64,000 bases of DNA from Clostridiales bacterium (GTDB lineage: Bacteria; Bacillota; Clostridia; Christensenellales; Aristaeellaceae). The stretch spans positions 1 through 64,000 of the forward strand of contig JALFVL010000025.1 of assembly GCA_022787165.1 (NCBI GenBank), written 5' to 3'. Position 1 is the stretch's first letter; every line of letters starts with the position of its first letter. Below are positions 23,835-32,431 of this stretch, piece by piece. The notes beneath the pieces are model-generated. The model made no database searches. It saw only the letters and a list, made by a program, of their open reading frames with translations, and was not told the DNA's origin. Made by a program: the position numbers and the translations under genes.

Positions 23835-23863
23835 TTGACAAAGCCGGATATCTTCGCTAAAAT
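23835..23863 (+). promoter_or_regulatory. Promoter of the T-box/leuA transcript
   Basis: -35 TTGACA (23835-23840), 17-base spacer, -10 TAAAAT (23858-23863). Confidence 0.8.
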
Positions 23864-23869
23864 ATGTCT

Positions 23870-24165
23870 AACTTCATATTCCGGAACCTGAAAAGACGAT
23901 GATGGGAAAAAATCGGAAGGGTGCGTTCCGTCAAGAGAGCCGGCGTTTGGTGCGAGCCGGCCGGAATCCTTTTTGAGAACTCCTCCCGGAGTTGCGCGGG
24001 CGAAACGCCAGTAGTCCGCGACGGATGACCCCGTGACCGGTCAGGTCTTGCTTGAGACCGTGAGGGCTGCCTCCAGCAGCCGAATTAGGGTGGTACCGCG
24101 CACAGATGTTTTGTATCATGCGCCCCTAAGCCGCAGCGTCGCGGCTGAGGGGCGTTTTTCCGTCT
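23870..24165 (+). ncRNA. T-box riboswitch (leucine specifier) before leuA
   Basis: The antiterminator bulge AGGGTGGTACCGCG (24087-24100) is an exact T-box. Upstream is the stem I apical part (AGAGAGCCGGCG...GGTGCGAGCCGGC). In the specifier loop, GAA-CTC precedes CTCCCGGAG, giving CTC, a leucine codon. A strong terminator follows (CGCCCCTAAGCCGC with GCGGCTGAGGGGCG and TTTTT, 24121-24159). Uncharged tRNA-Leu would pair with the specifier and T-box and open transcription into leuA. Confidence 0.93.
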
Positions 24166-24208
24166 CCAGCCGGATCACTCTCGCATGTTGAAAGGAGAAA
24201 GAAATTCC

Positions 24209-25897
24209 ATGTATCAAGGCTGCAAGAAGTACATTCCCTTTACGCCTGTTTCCCTGCCGGACCGCACCTGGCCCGACAAGCGCATTGAGAAGGCACCGAC
24301 TTGGTGCTCCGTCGATCTGCGCGACGGCAACCAGGCACTCGTCACCCCGATGAACCTGCAGGAGAAGCTCGACTTCTTCAAGCTCCTCGTCGATGTCGGC
24401 TTCAAGGAGATCGAGGTCGGCTTCCCCTCCGCCTCCGAGACCGAGTATGAGATTCTGCGCGCGCTCATCGATGGCCATTACATCCCGGACGATGTCACCA
24501 TCCAGGTGCTTGTGCAGGCGCGCGAGCATCTCATCCGCAAGACCTTTGAAGCCGTGCGCGGCGCGAAGAACGTCATCATCCACTTCTACAACTCGACCTC
24601 CACGCTCCAGCGCAAGGTCGTCTTCAAGAAGGACATGCAGGGCATCATCGACATCGCCGTCGCGGGCGCGAAGCTCGTGCGCGAGCTGACGGAGGCGGAT
24701 GCCTCCGGCACGAATTTCCGCTACGAGTATTCGCCCGAGTCCTTCTCCGGCACGGAGATGGATTTTGCCGTGGAGATCTGCCGCCAGGTCATGGAGACGC
24801 TCGGCGCGACGAAGGAGAACCCGGTCATCCTCAACCTGCCCAACACCGTCGAGATGTGTACGGCGAATACCTATGCCGACCAGATCGAGTATTTCTGCCG
24901 CAATCTGCCCAACCGCGAGGCGGCGATCATTTCCATCCATCCGCACAACGACCGCGGCACCGGCGTCGCCTGCGCGGAGCTGGCCATGATGGCGGGCGCG
25001 GAGCGCGTGGAGGGCACGCTCTTTGGCAATGGAGAGCGCACTGGCAACCTCGACGTCGTGACTACCGCACTGAACATGTACACGCAGGGCGTCGACCCTG
25101 AGCTCGACTTCTCGCACATCGATCACGTCCGCGACGTCTACGAGCGCTGCACGAAGATGCATGTCCCGGAGCGCTGGCCCTATGCCGGCAAGCTCGCCTT
25201 CACGGCCTTCTCCGGCTCCCATCAGGATGCCATCAACAAGGGCCACGAGTACATGCGCGAGTCGAAGAGCCCCTACTGGGAGATTCCGTATCTGCCGATC
25301 GACCCGGCGGACGTTGGGCGCGAGTACGAGCCGATCATCCGCATCAACAGCCAGTCCGGCAAGGGCGGCGCGGCGTTTATCATGGATCATAACTATGGCT
25401 ACCATCTGCCCAAGGCGATGCATCCGGAGTTTGGCGCGGTGGTGCAGGTCGAATGCGACCGCACGGGCCGCGAGCTGACCCCGGAGGAGGTGTTCGGGCT
25501 GTTTCAGCGCGAATTCCTCAACATCAGCGCGCCCTATGCGCTCTCCCGCGCGAAATTCTATGAGGAGGCCGTCGCGGGCAGCTCGGCCAACATCACGCAT
25601 TTCTCCGGCGTGCTGAGCGTGCGCGGTTCGTTCGTGCAGCTCGAGTCGCGCGGCAACGGCCCCATTGACGCCTTCTTCAATGCGCTCGGCCAGGCGGGCA
25701 TCGAGGGCTATTCCTTCCTGACCTATTCTGAGCATGCGGTCTCGATGGGCTCCGATTCCCAGGCCGTCGCCTATATCCAGCTGCGCGCCCCGGGCGGACG
25801 GCGCATCTATGGCGTCGGTACGGAGCACAACATCAATTTCGCCTCCGTCAAGGGCATCCTCAGCGCCATCAACCGCTTTGAGAACGGCAAGGTGTAA
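24209..25897 (+). CDS. leuA: 2-isopropylmalate synthase, type 2 (DRE-TIM)
   Basis: 562 residues, full length. The start of the TIM barrel reads WCSVDLRDGNQAL (metal Asp), the zinc ligands are HPHNDRGTG, and a glycine-rich NGERTGNLD motif follows. The C-terminal LeuA dimer/allosteric domain contains SSANITHFSGVLSV and ends near SAINRFENGKV. It condenses acetyl-CoA with 2-oxoisovalerate, the first leucine step. The T-box with a leucine codon confirms the role. AAAGGAGAAAGAAATTCC precedes ATG 24209. leuB and leuCD are not in the window. Confidence 0.96.
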   Translation: MYQGCKKYIPFTPVSLPDRTWPDKRIEKAPTWCSVDLRDGNQALVTPMNLQEKLDFFKLLVDVGFKEIEVGFPSASETEYEILRALIDGHYIPDDVTIQVLVQAREHLIRKTFEAVRGAKNVIIHFYNSTSTLQRKVVFKKDMQGIIDIAVAGAKLVRELTEADASGTNFRYEYSPESFSGTEMDFAVEICRQVMETLGATKENPVILNLPNTVEMCTANTYADQIEYFCRNLPNREAAIISIHPHNDRGTGVACAELAMMAGAERVEGTLFGNGERTGNLDVVTTALNMYTQGVDPELDFSHIDHVRDVYERCTKMHVPERWPYAGKLAFTAFSGSHQDAINKGHEYMRESKSPYWEIPYLPIDPADVGREYEPIIRINSQSGKGGAAFIMDHNYGYHLPKAMHPEFGAVVQVECDRTGRELTPEEVFGLFQREFLNISAPYALSRAKFYEEAVAGSSANITHFSGVLSVRGSFVQLESRGNGPIDAFFNALGQAGIEGYSFLTYSEHAVSMGSDSQAVAYIQLRAPGGRRIYGVGTEHNINFASVKGILSAINRFENGKV

Positions 25898-25936
25898 GCG
25901 CCGGTAAAGCCGGGCCTGCCGCAAGGACGAATCATG

Positions 25937-25992
25937 AGCACCCCGCGTTGCGGACAGCAAAGCCTGCTGCCCGGCATGCGGGGTGCTTTATT
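25937..25992 (+). terminator. Terminator of leuA
   Basis: AGCACCCCGC (25937-25946) pairs with GCGGGGTGCT (25978-25987), followed by TTATT; the long loop has a smaller inner hairpin. Confidence 0.7.
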
Positions 25993-26058
25993 GCGCGTTT
26001 CTGCCGCCTGGGCGGCCCCGGAGACGGAAGGAAATCCCTTTGGGAGCGCCGGTTTTGT

Positions 26059-26087
26059 TTGCCCGGGGCTGTGAATCGTGGTATACT
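26059..26087 (+). promoter_or_regulatory. Promoter of the butyrate kinase-lacI unit
   Basis: -35 TTGCCC (26059-26064), 17-base spacer, -10 TATACT (26082-26087). Confidence 0.55.
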
Positions 26088-26170
26088 GTAAAGGACAGAT
26101 TTTGCCTGTGGCAATCTGCCCAATACAGGGATCAGGACGCGGCGCTTACGGCCGCGGTAGGGGATAGATC

Positions 26171-27307
26171 ATGAAGCACTATCGAATTTTTGTCATCAAT
26201 CCGGGCTCGACCTCGACCAAGCTGTCCATGTTTGAAAACGACACCTGTCTGTTCACGGAGGATACGTTCCACGATTCCTCCGTGCTGCTGACCTTTCCGA
26301 CGATCAACGACCAGCTCGATTACAGGATGGACGTCATCCACCGGTTTCTCCGGGAGCATGGGATTGATCTGCACGGCGTCGACGCGATTGTCGGCCGCGG
26401 CGGCGGATGCTGCTCCGTCGAGGGCGGCGTCTATGCGATTGACGACGCGCTCATCCGCGACACGCGGGAGGCGCGCGGCGGGCTGTATCACGCGTCGATG
26501 CTCGGCGTGCAGATGGCCAAAGCGCTGCACGAGGAATACGGCGGCCTGATGCTGATGATGGATCCGCCCGTCGTTGACGAGCTGTGCGACCTGGCGCGCA
26601 TGACCGGCGCGCGCGGCGTCTACCGCACGGCGATCTCCCATGCGCTCAACCTCAAGGAGACGGCGCGCCGCCACGCGAGGACGATGGGCAAGCGCTACGA
26701 GGACTGCAACCTGATCGTCTGCCATATCGACGGCGGCATCTCCGTCACCGCGCACCGGCACGGGCGCATGATCGACGGCAACAACGCGGGCGGCGGCGAG
26801 GGGCCGTTTACGCCCACGCGCATCGGCTCCATGGCCGTGACGGATATCCTCACGCATTTTTCTGACACCCCGCGCGAGCGGCTCAAGGCGCTGTGCAGTC
26901 AGGCCGGCGGGCTGACGAGCCACTTTGGCACATCCAACTCCGATACCGTGCACCATCTGGTCGAGCAGGGCGATCCGCGGGCCGTTCGCGTCTGGCAGGC
27001 GATGATTTACCAGATTGGCAAGGCGATTGGCGAGATGGCGGCCGTGCTCTGCGGCGAGGTGGACGGCATTGTGCTTACGGGCGGGCTGCTGCGCTTTGAC
27101 GATGTGCTCGAGGGAATCCGCAGGCGCTGCGGCTTTATCGCCCCGGTGACTGCCTATCCCGGCGAATTTGAGCAGGAGGCCATGGCCGCGGGCGCGCTTC
27201 GCGTGCTCACGGGCGAGGAAAAAGCCAGGGTCTACCCTGGCCATCCCGTCTGGATGGGGTTTGAGGATGAAGAAACTGAAAAGAAGAGAGAGGAAGAAGC
27301 GCATTGA
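26171..27307 (+). CDS. buk: Butyrate kinase-family acyl kinase
   Basis: 378 residues, ASKHA fold. Phosphate loop near the N-terminus (FVINPGSTSTKLSMFE), central VGRGGGCCSVEGGVYAIDD, DPPVVDEL, adenosine loop CHIDGGISVTAHRHGRMIDG and C-terminal VLTGGLLRFDDV. These are the butyrate kinase hallmarks; the enzyme makes ATP and butyrate from butyryl-phosphate, or acts on branched-chain acids. The usual partner phosphotransbutyrylase is not adjacent. The charged C-terminal tail (EETEKKREEEAH) overlaps the lacI start by four bases, so lacI is translationally coupled to it. An isobutyrate/isovalerate kinase role next to leuA is possible. Confidence 0.88.
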   Translation: MKHYRIFVINPGSTSTKLSMFENDTCLFTEDTFHDSSVLLTFPTINDQLDYRMDVIHRFLREHGIDLHGVDAIVGRGGGCCSVEGGVYAIDDALIRDTREARGGLYHASMLGVQMAKALHEEYGGLMLMMDPPVVDELCDLARMTGARGVYRTAISHALNLKETARRHARTMGKRYEDCNLIVCHIDGGISVTAHRHGRMIDGNNAGGGEGPFTPTRIGSMAVTDILTHFSDTPRERLKALCSQAGGLTSHFGTSNSDTVHHLVEQGDPRAVRVWQAMIYQIGKAIGEMAAVLCGEVDGIVLTGGLLRFDDVLEGIRRRCGFIAPVTAYPGEFEQEAMAAGALRVLTGEEKARVYPGHPVWMGFEDEETEKKREEEAH

Positions 27308-28293
27308 CGATCTATGATATCGCGCGCGAGGCGGGTGTTTCGGCGAGCACGGTTTCCCGCGTCATCAACGACAAGCCGGGCGTCGCCAGGGAAAAGCGCG
27401 CGCGAGTGCAGGCGCTGCTCAAAAAATATCAATATGTGCCCAATGAGACGGCGCGGGGGCTTGTGACCAGCTCCAGCCGCATGATCGGCATCCTTGTGGC
27501 CGATATCCGCCAGGAGCATCACATTGCCGGGGCGTATTACATCGCCCACGAGCTCTCCGGCCGCGGATACAGCAGCCTCGTGATGAACACGGGCAGCACG
27601 GAGGCGGAGCGCGTCGCCGGCATCCGCATGCTCGAGCAGCGCAGCGTCGAGGCCGCCGTGCTCATGGGCTCCATCTTTCAAACCGAGACCATCCGGGAGG
27701 CGATCACCCGCTCCCTGCCGCAGGTGCCCGTCTTCCTGCTCAACGGCTTTCTCGATCTGCCCAACGCCTATGGCGTGCTCTCCGACGACCGCGGCGGCAT
27801 TGCGGACTGCGTCAGGCTGCTCGCGTGCAAGGGCAGACGGCATATCGTTTTCCTCGTCGACCAGCCGACGCCCAGCAGCCGGCTCAAGACGCAGGGCTAC
27901 CTCGACGGCGTGCGCGAGCTGGAGGGCAGCCCCGAGCCGGTTGTCTATGACGGTGTGCGGGGCGATTACGACGGCGGTTATGAGGCCATGCAGCGCGTGC
28001 TGCGGGAGCATCCCGATACGGACGGCGTGATTTGCAGCCTTGACCTGATCGCCTGCGGAGCCCTGCGCGCCATTCAGGACAGCGGGCTTTGCGTTCCTGA
28101 GGATATTTCGCTCATCGGCATGGACAACACGGTCTGCGCGCAGGTCTGCCGGCCGAAGCTGACCTCGCTCAATTCCATGGCGCTCGACCTGGGCGTTACC
28201 ATTGCCCACAAGCTCGTGGATTGTCTGGAGGGGCGCGGTACCAATCAGCGCACAATGCTCTTCCCGAGCATCGTGGAGCGGGAATCGACCTGA
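27304..28293 (+). CDS. LacI family transcriptional regulator
   Basis: 329 residues, starts with TTG inside the end of buk (GAGGAAGAAGCGCA before it). Helix-turn-helix at 1-22 (TIYDIAREAGVSASTVSRVI) with hinge helix VPNETARGL; residues 60-329 form the periplasmic-binding-like sugar sensor (IGILVADI, DDRGGI, DGVICSLDLIACGAL, DISLIGMDNT). Two identical TGAAATCGATTGC sites lie in the following promoter region and are its probable operators, so it most likely controls the three downstream genes. Substrate unknown. Confidence 0.92.
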   Translation: MTIYDIAREAGVSASTVSRVINDKPGVAREKRARVQALLKKYQYVPNETARGLVTSSSRMIGILVADIRQEHHIAGAYYIAHELSGRGYSSLVMNTGSTEAERVAGIRMLEQRSVEAAVLMGSIFQTETIREAITRSLPQVPVFLLNGFLDLPNAYGVLSDDRGGIADCVRLLACKGRRHIVFLVDQPTPSSRLKTQGYLDGVRELEGSPEPVVYDGVRGDYDGGYEAMQRVLREHPDTDGVICSLDLIACGALRAIQDSGLCVPEDISLIGMDNTVCAQVCRPKLTSLNSMALDLGVTIAHKLVDCLEGRGTNQRTMLFPSIVEREST

Positions 28294-28309
28294 CAGCGCT
28301 GCAAGAAAT

Positions 28310-28322
28310 TGAAATCGATTGC
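28310..28322 (+). promoter_or_regulatory. LacI-type operator 1
   Basis: TGAAATCGATTGC, centred on the palindrome AATCGATT with the central CG typical of LacI-family sites. It lies 44 bases before the -35 of the downstream promoter. Confidence 0.65.
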
Positions 28323-28365
28323 AGGATTGTTGCGATAGAATTTTCTAATTTTTGAAAAAATAGGG

Positions 28366-28394
28366 TTGAAATAAAGAATAATTTGTGGTATTGT
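28366..28394 (+). promoter_or_regulatory. Promoter of the catabolic three-gene operon
   Basis: -35 TTGAAA (28366-28371), 17-base spacer, -10 TATTGT (28389-28394). The two operator copies flank it, 90 bases apart, which would allow a DNA loop. Confidence 0.65.
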
Positions 28395-28399
28395 ATAGA

Positions 28400-28412
28400 T
28401 GAAATCGATTGC
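28400..28412 (+). promoter_or_regulatory. LacI-type operator 2
   Basis: Second copy of TGAAATCGATTGC, directly after the -10 box and therefore at the transcription start, where bound repressor would block initiation. Confidence 0.7.
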
Positions 28413-28479
28413 TGCTCCTGCGGGCGGCATGGATCGTAAAGGCACATGGACAGAGGCGAAAGAGAAAGGCGGAGAGCGT

Positions 28480-28947
28480 ATGATTTTTTCAAGCATTCAT
28501 GCGGGCGATGATCTGAGCAGATATCCGGAGGCGATTGCGCGGGCCATCCGCTATGCCTCCACGACCGACTTCAGCCAGATGGAGGACGGCCGCTATCCCA
28601 TCGATGGCGACAGGATGTTTGTGCAGCTGTTCCATCTGACCTCCAAACAGCTGGAGGAGACGAAGCCGGAACTGCATGAGAAGTATGTCGACGTGCAGTA
28701 CTGGCTCACCGGCGAGGAGCTCTGCGGCGTGGCCCCGGCCGACGGTGTGGGCGCGCAGGTCGAGGCGCACGAGGATCGCGACCTCTACTTCTACGATGGT
28801 GTGAAGAACGAGGGGTTCATCCATCCGACGGCAGGCTGCTATGCGGTGTTCTTCCCGAGCGACGCGCATCGTCCGGGCGTCTGCGTCGACCGCAAGCCGC
28901 TTTCGTACAGCAAGGTGGTCGTCAAGGTCAGCATGGAGCTGCTCTGA
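28480..28947 (+). CDS. YhcH/YjgK/YiaL family protein
   Basis: 155 residues, a cupin-like fold (DUF386, TabA/EbgC family). Visible motifs: DGRYPIDGDRMFVQLFHLTS, ETKPELHEKYVDVQYWLTGE with the metal His and the Glu, DLYFYDG, GCYAVFFPSDAHRPGV with the late His. Members take part in sialic-acid or uronate sugar metabolism and biofilm control. ATG 28480 follows GGAGAGCGT. First gene of the LacI-controlled operon, which points to sugar-acid breakdown. Confidence 0.85.
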   Translation: MIFSSIHAGDDLSRYPEAIARAIRYASTTDFSQMEDGRYPIDGDRMFVQLFHLTSKQLEETKPELHEKYVDVQYWLTGEELCGVAPADGVGAQVEAHEDRDLYFYDGVKNEGFIHPTAGCYAVFFPSDAHRPGVCVDRKPLSYSKVVVKVSMELL

Positions 28948-28969
28948 TGCGGCGCAAGGAGGAGAGACA

Positions 28970-29890
28970 ATGAGAATTGCGGTTCTGGGCGCGGGCGCGA
29001 TGGGCTCGCTCTACGGCGGCTATCTGAGCCGGAAGCACGACGTGATTCTGGTGGACGTCAATCAGGCTGTGATCGACGCCATCAACGCAAACGGCGTGAC
29101 GATCCACGAGCCGGACGGCTCCGTGACCGTCTGCCATCCGCTGGGCGCGGTCTCCACAGCGGGCATGGCGCCTGTCGACCTGATCATCGTGTTTGTCAAG
29201 GCGATGTTCAGCAAGAGCGCGCTTTCAAACAACCGCGGCCTGATCGGGCCGGATACCTGCATCATGACGCTGCAAAACGGCAGCGGCCATGAGGACACGC
29301 TCACCCAGTTCGTCGACCGCGCGCACGTCGTCATCGGCACGACGCAGCACAACAGCGCTGTCGTGGGCATGGGCGAAATCCGCCACGGCGGCAGCGGCAT
29401 CACGCATGTCGGCTGCATCGAGGGTGACGTCGGGCGGCTTCAATACATCGCGGACGCCTTCTGCGAGAGCGGGCTTGAGGCCGATTGCAGCGCGGATGTG
29501 CAAAAGCTCATCTGGGGCAAGATGTTCACCAATGTCTCCGCCAGCGTGCTGACCGGCGTGCTGCAGGTGCCGCTCGGGTTTATCGCCGCTGACGCTAACG
29601 CCTGGGCGCTGTGTGAAACGCTTGTGCGCGAGGCGGTCGCCGTCGCTGCGGGCGAGGGTCTCGAGTTCGACGCGGAGGAGAAGGTCGCCGAGGTGCGCCG
29701 CGTCTGCGAGAACAGCCCTGCCGGCATCACGAGCATTTGCGCGGACCTTTCCAAGGGACGGCGCACGGAGGTCGACACCATCAGCGGCAGCGTCGTGCGC
29801 GCCAGCCGCAGAAACGGCGTTCCCGCGCCGACGCATGCGGCCATGGTCGCGCTCGTTCACGCGATGGAAGCCAAAGCCAGTCAATCATAA
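28970..29890 (+). CDS. Ketopantoate reductase-family dehydrogenase
   Basis: 306 residues. N-terminal Rossmann motif IAVLGAGAMGSLYGGYLS, then LIIVFVKAMFSKSAL, TLQNGSGHEDTL, and the C-terminal helical domain with the catalytic Lys-Asn region (LIWGKMFTNVSASVLTGVLQ). PanE itself reduces ketopantoate, but the gene lies in a LacI-regulated catabolic operon, so a related 2-oxo or 2-hydroxy acid is more likely the substrate. AAGGAGGAGAGACA precedes the ATG, 22 bases after the YhcH-like gene. Confidence 0.85.
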   Translation: MRIAVLGAGAMGSLYGGYLSRKHDVILVDVNQAVIDAINANGVTIHEPDGSVTVCHPLGAVSTAGMAPVDLIIVFVKAMFSKSALSNNRGLIGPDTCIMTLQNGSGHEDTLTQFVDRAHVVIGTTQHNSAVVGMGEIRHGGSGITHVGCIEGDVGRLQYIADAFCESGLEADCSADVQKLIWGKMFTNVSASVLTGVLQVPLGFIAADANAWALCETLVREAVAVAAGEGLEFDAEEKVAEVRRVCENSPAGITSICADLSKGRRTEVDTISGSVVRASRRNGVPAPTHAAMVALVHAMEAKASQS

Positions 29891-29914
29891 AAATTCATAT
29901 AAGGAGGAAACCCT

Positions 29915-30604
29915 ATGGAACCCGTATACGAGCTCAATGGTCTTCGCGTGGTCGATCTGACCAAGGTGCTGGACCCGAAAACCGAATCCCGCCGCTGCCA
30001 TCTGATCCGTTATAATACCGGCGGCCCCATCCCGGACTATCATACCGCGCTCGACCTGACCAGCCACCTCGGTACGCACTGCGAGTGCCCGTATCATCAC
30101 TTTGAGGATGGCAAGTCCGTCGGCGAGCTCCCGCTGACGACCTTCATGGGCCGCGCCATCTACGTCAACATCGACTTCCTCGAGCCGAACAGCCACATCA
30201 GCGGCGCGGATCTCGACCGCGCCTGCGGCGAGCGCATCAAGGAGGGCGATATCGTCATCCTCGACAGCAACTGGAAGTTCCCGCCGTTCACGCCGCAGAC
30301 CAACAGCCCGGATGACAAGCGCCTGTTCATCAACGGCGAGACCGCCTGGTGGCTGCGCAACCATGGCGTCAAGTGCGTCGGCTTCGGCGACGGTGTCTCC
30401 ATCGAGAACTGCGAGGAGGACGTCAAGCCCTTCCATGACATCATCATGGAGGTCGACGGCGTGTTCCTGGAAGTGCTCAAGAACCTCGAGTATCTGACGA
30501 CCGATACCTTCTTCATGAGCTATGCGGCGCTGCCGATCGTCGGCGCCGACTCCTGCCCGGTTCGCGCCTACGCGATCGAGGGCCTGGCCGAGTTCAGCAA
30601 GTAA
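29915..30604 (+). CDS. Cyclase-family metal hydrolase (kynurenine formamidase-like)
   Basis: 229 residues. VVDLTKVLD opens the family fold; the metal motif HxGTHxDxPxH appears as HLGTHCECPYHH, with Glu in place of the Asp. A late GADSCPVRAYAIEGL matches the second half. Family members hydrolyse amides or lactones (kynurenine formamidase, isatin hydrolase, mandelamide hydrolase). Third gene of the operon, AAGGAGGAAACCCT upstream. With the YhcH-like protein and the dehydrogenase it suggests opening and oxidation of a small cyclic acid; this is inference. Confidence 0.8.
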   Translation: MEPVYELNGLRVVDLTKVLDPKTESRRCHLIRYNTGGPIPDYHTALDLTSHLGTHCECPYHHFEDGKSVGELPLTTFMGRAIYVNIDFLEPNSHISGADLDRACGERIKEGDIVILDSNWKFPPFTPQTNSPDDKRLFINGETAWWLRNHGVKCVGFGDGVSIENCEEDVKPFHDIIMEVDGVFLEVLKNLEYLTTDTFFMSYAALPIVGADSCPVRAYAIEGLAEFSK

Positions 30605-30626
30605 CCCAAGGCCGATGATAACAAAA

Positions 30627-30668
30627 CGGGGATGCGCTCCAAACCGGAACGCATCCCCGCTCTTTTCA
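30627..30668 (+). terminator. Terminator of the catabolic operon
   Basis: CGGGGATGCG (30627-30636) pairs with CGCATCCCCG (30650-30659), followed by CTCTTTTC. Confidence 0.8.
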
Positions 30669-30689
30669 TTCAAGGGATAATCGGGCATG

Positions 30690-31271
30690 TCAGCGGATGG
30701 TGTAGCCGCTGTCTCTGGCGATGTGCGACAGGCGGCGGAGGGTCAGCAGGTCACCGATGGCCTCGATGATTAGGATGATGCCGATGATCTGCATGAGCAG
30801 CGCGCCATAGACCTCCGGACAGAAGACGAACGTCAGCGCGACGATCAGCGTCGCCGCCGCGACGAGCAGGGAAATCCACCAGTAGCCGTAGCCAAAGGCG
30901 CGCAGGTTCAGCGCGCGCTTGAGGCTGCCGGCGCTGGCGACGGCGATTGCCAGGCCCAGCACGATGATCAGAAAGTCCATCAGGAAGCCGGGATTGAGCA
31001 GCGAGAAGACGCCGAACGACGCGGCGGCAATGCCGATGATCAGCTCGATGGAGAGCCCGCCAAAGTCCCTGTCCAGCAGGAAGGCGAGCAGGTTGAACGC
31101 GCCGTAGATCAGCACGACCACGCCGACGAGCGTACAGAGCAGGTTTTTGCTCGTGGTCGGCGCGACGACGAGCACGACGCCCAGCAGCAGATAGACGACG
31201 GAGGCCAGCGTGGCGTTGAGCCTGAGCTCGCGGATGGCCTTGAAAATGGGATTGATGGTTTCTTTGTTCAT
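30690..31271 (-). CDS. HdeD-like (DUF308) membrane protein
   Basis: 193 residues, six hydrophobic segments in three DUF308 hairpins (VVYLLLGVVLVVAPTTSKNL, FGVFSLLNPGFLMDFLIIVL, TLIVALTFVFCPEVYGALLM), each with the conserved Gly and Pro/Asn turn. HdeD in Escherichia coli helps acid resistance at high density; for clostridial members the role is unknown. A ribosome site (AAGGAGGACTTTTCC) precedes the ATG. It converges with the catabolic operon and is followed upstream by the TSUP gene on the same strand. Confidence 0.8.
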   Translation of the reverse strand: MNKETINPIFKAIRELRLNATLASVVYLLLGVVLVVAPTTSKNLLCTLVGVVVLIYGAFNLLAFLLDRDFGGLSIELIIGIAAASFGVFSLLNPGFLMDFLIIVLGLAIAVASAGSLKRALNLRAFGYGYWWISLLVAAATLIVALTFVFCPEVYGALLMQIIGIILIIEAIGDLLTLRRLSHIARDSGYTIR

Positions 31272-31335
31272 GGAAAAGTCCTCCTTGGTTGAATGATCAT
31301 CTTCAATTCTATGCGCCGGGGCATGGCGGAATGCA

Positions 31336-32103
31336 TCAGGAAAGGCGGCTGACGATCAGAATGGCTGCGCCCAGCACCGTCAGCACGACGCCGACCATGC
31401 GGTTGAGCCTTTCGGGCGTCGAGCGGTTGGCCAGCCGCGCGCCAAGCTGCGCAAAGAGCAGCGTGAAGACCACGCAGGGCAGCAGCACGGACAGATCGGG
31501 CGCGCCATCGATAGCGAAATGCGAGGCGGCGCCGGTCAGCGCCGTGAAGGCCATGATGAAGACGCTGGTGCCCACGGCGGTCTTGAGCTCATAGCCCAGC
31601 ACGCTTGTGAGCACGAGGAGCATCATCATGCCGCCGCCCGCACCGACGAAGCCGCAGATGAAGCCGATCATCATGCCGCAGACGACGGACTGCGCAGCCC
31701 GCCTGCCGGCAGAGACCGAGGCCATTGCCTGGCGCGTCGTCATCACGGGGCGCACGAGGAACTTGATGCCCAGCAGCAGCGTCATGACGGTGGAAAAGCC
31801 GCCCATCATCTGGCTGGGGATGAGGCTGGAGACCCAGCTGCCCACCAGCGTGAAGACGAGCACGGTCAACATCATGATCAGGCCGTTGCGCACGTCGAGG
31901 TTGCCGTTGCGGTAATAGGTCCAGGCGGAAACGCCGCTGGCGAGCACGTCGGAGGCCAGCGCGATGCCGACGGCCTGATAGGCGGGAATCCCGAGAAACG
32001 TGATGAGCATGGGCGAGATAACCGCGGCAGCGCTGATGCCCGCCAGACCGGTGCCCAGTCCGGCGCCAAGCCCCGCGAGCAGACACACCAAAATGCTGAA
32101 CAT
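31336..32103 (-). CDS. Sulfite exporter TauE/SafE (TSUP) family protein
   Basis: 255 residues, about eight membrane segments. Two family halves: GLAGISAAAVISPMLITFLG followed by AVGIALASDV, and GFICGFVGAGGGMMMLLVLT followed by KTAVGTSVFIMAFTALTGAA. These are much clearer TSUP motifs than in the protein at 21.6-22.4 kb. Likely exports sulfur oxyanions or organosulfonates; the exact substrate is open. ATG 32103 has AAAAGGAGATGCATATCC upstream; the longer frame to 32172 has no site. Confidence 0.85.
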   Translation of the reverse strand: MFSILVCLLAGLGAGLGTGLAGISAAAVISPMLITFLGIPAYQAVGIALASDVLASGVSAWTYYRNGNLDVRNGLIMMLTVLVFTLVGSWVSSLIPSQMMGGFSTVMTLLLGIKFLVRPVMTTRQAMASVSAGRRAAQSVVCGMMIGFICGFVGAGGGMMMLLVLTSVLGYELKTAVGTSVFIMAFTALTGAASHFAIDGAPDLSVLLPCVVFTLLFAQLGARLANRSTPERLNRMVGVVLTVLGAAILIVSRLS

Positions 32104-32272
32104 GGATATGCATCTCCTTTTGAATTCGCCGCAGGCGAACAAAACCCTCCTGCGAACAGCTTGAAACTCCATTATAAGAAGCTGCGGCGTTCAGTCAAGC
32201 GCTCTGGTTTGACCGGGGGAAAAGCGTTCTTCTTTGTGGCTGGAATTGTGGCTTTCATGGCGGGAACGTACA
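32104..32272. other. Gene-free stretch between TSUP gene and trkA promoter
   Basis: Holds the ribosome site of the TSUP gene. The leader of trkA after the promoter (32302-32431) contains a GC-rich hairpin (GGGGAGACGG...TTTTCCCC) but lacks the conserved blocks of a c-di-AMP or other known riboswitch. I see no gene. Confidence 0.4.
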
Positions 32273-32301
32273 TTGACAGAAGATACGGGGAGGGATATAA
32301 T
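32273..32301 (+). promoter_or_regulatory. Consensus promoter of trkA-trkH
   Basis: -35 TTGACA (32273-32278), 17-base spacer, -10 TATAAT (32296-32301). The leader to the start codon is about 120 bases. Confidence 0.85.
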
Positions 32302-32431
32302 AAAATCAATATGGCTGTGACCCTTTCATGCGGGGCGAATAGAGTGTTTGGGGAGACGGGCGGCTGTGCGGTTTTCCCCAAAGGCGTGACAAGCATGCCA
32401 CTGAAGAGGCGAAGACAATACTGGAGGAAAC

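Noticed and set aside
32302..32431. c-di-AMP (ydaO) riboswitch before trkA
   Set aside because: Expected from the regulon of such switches, yet the conserved sequence blocks are missing; only one simple hairpin is visible.
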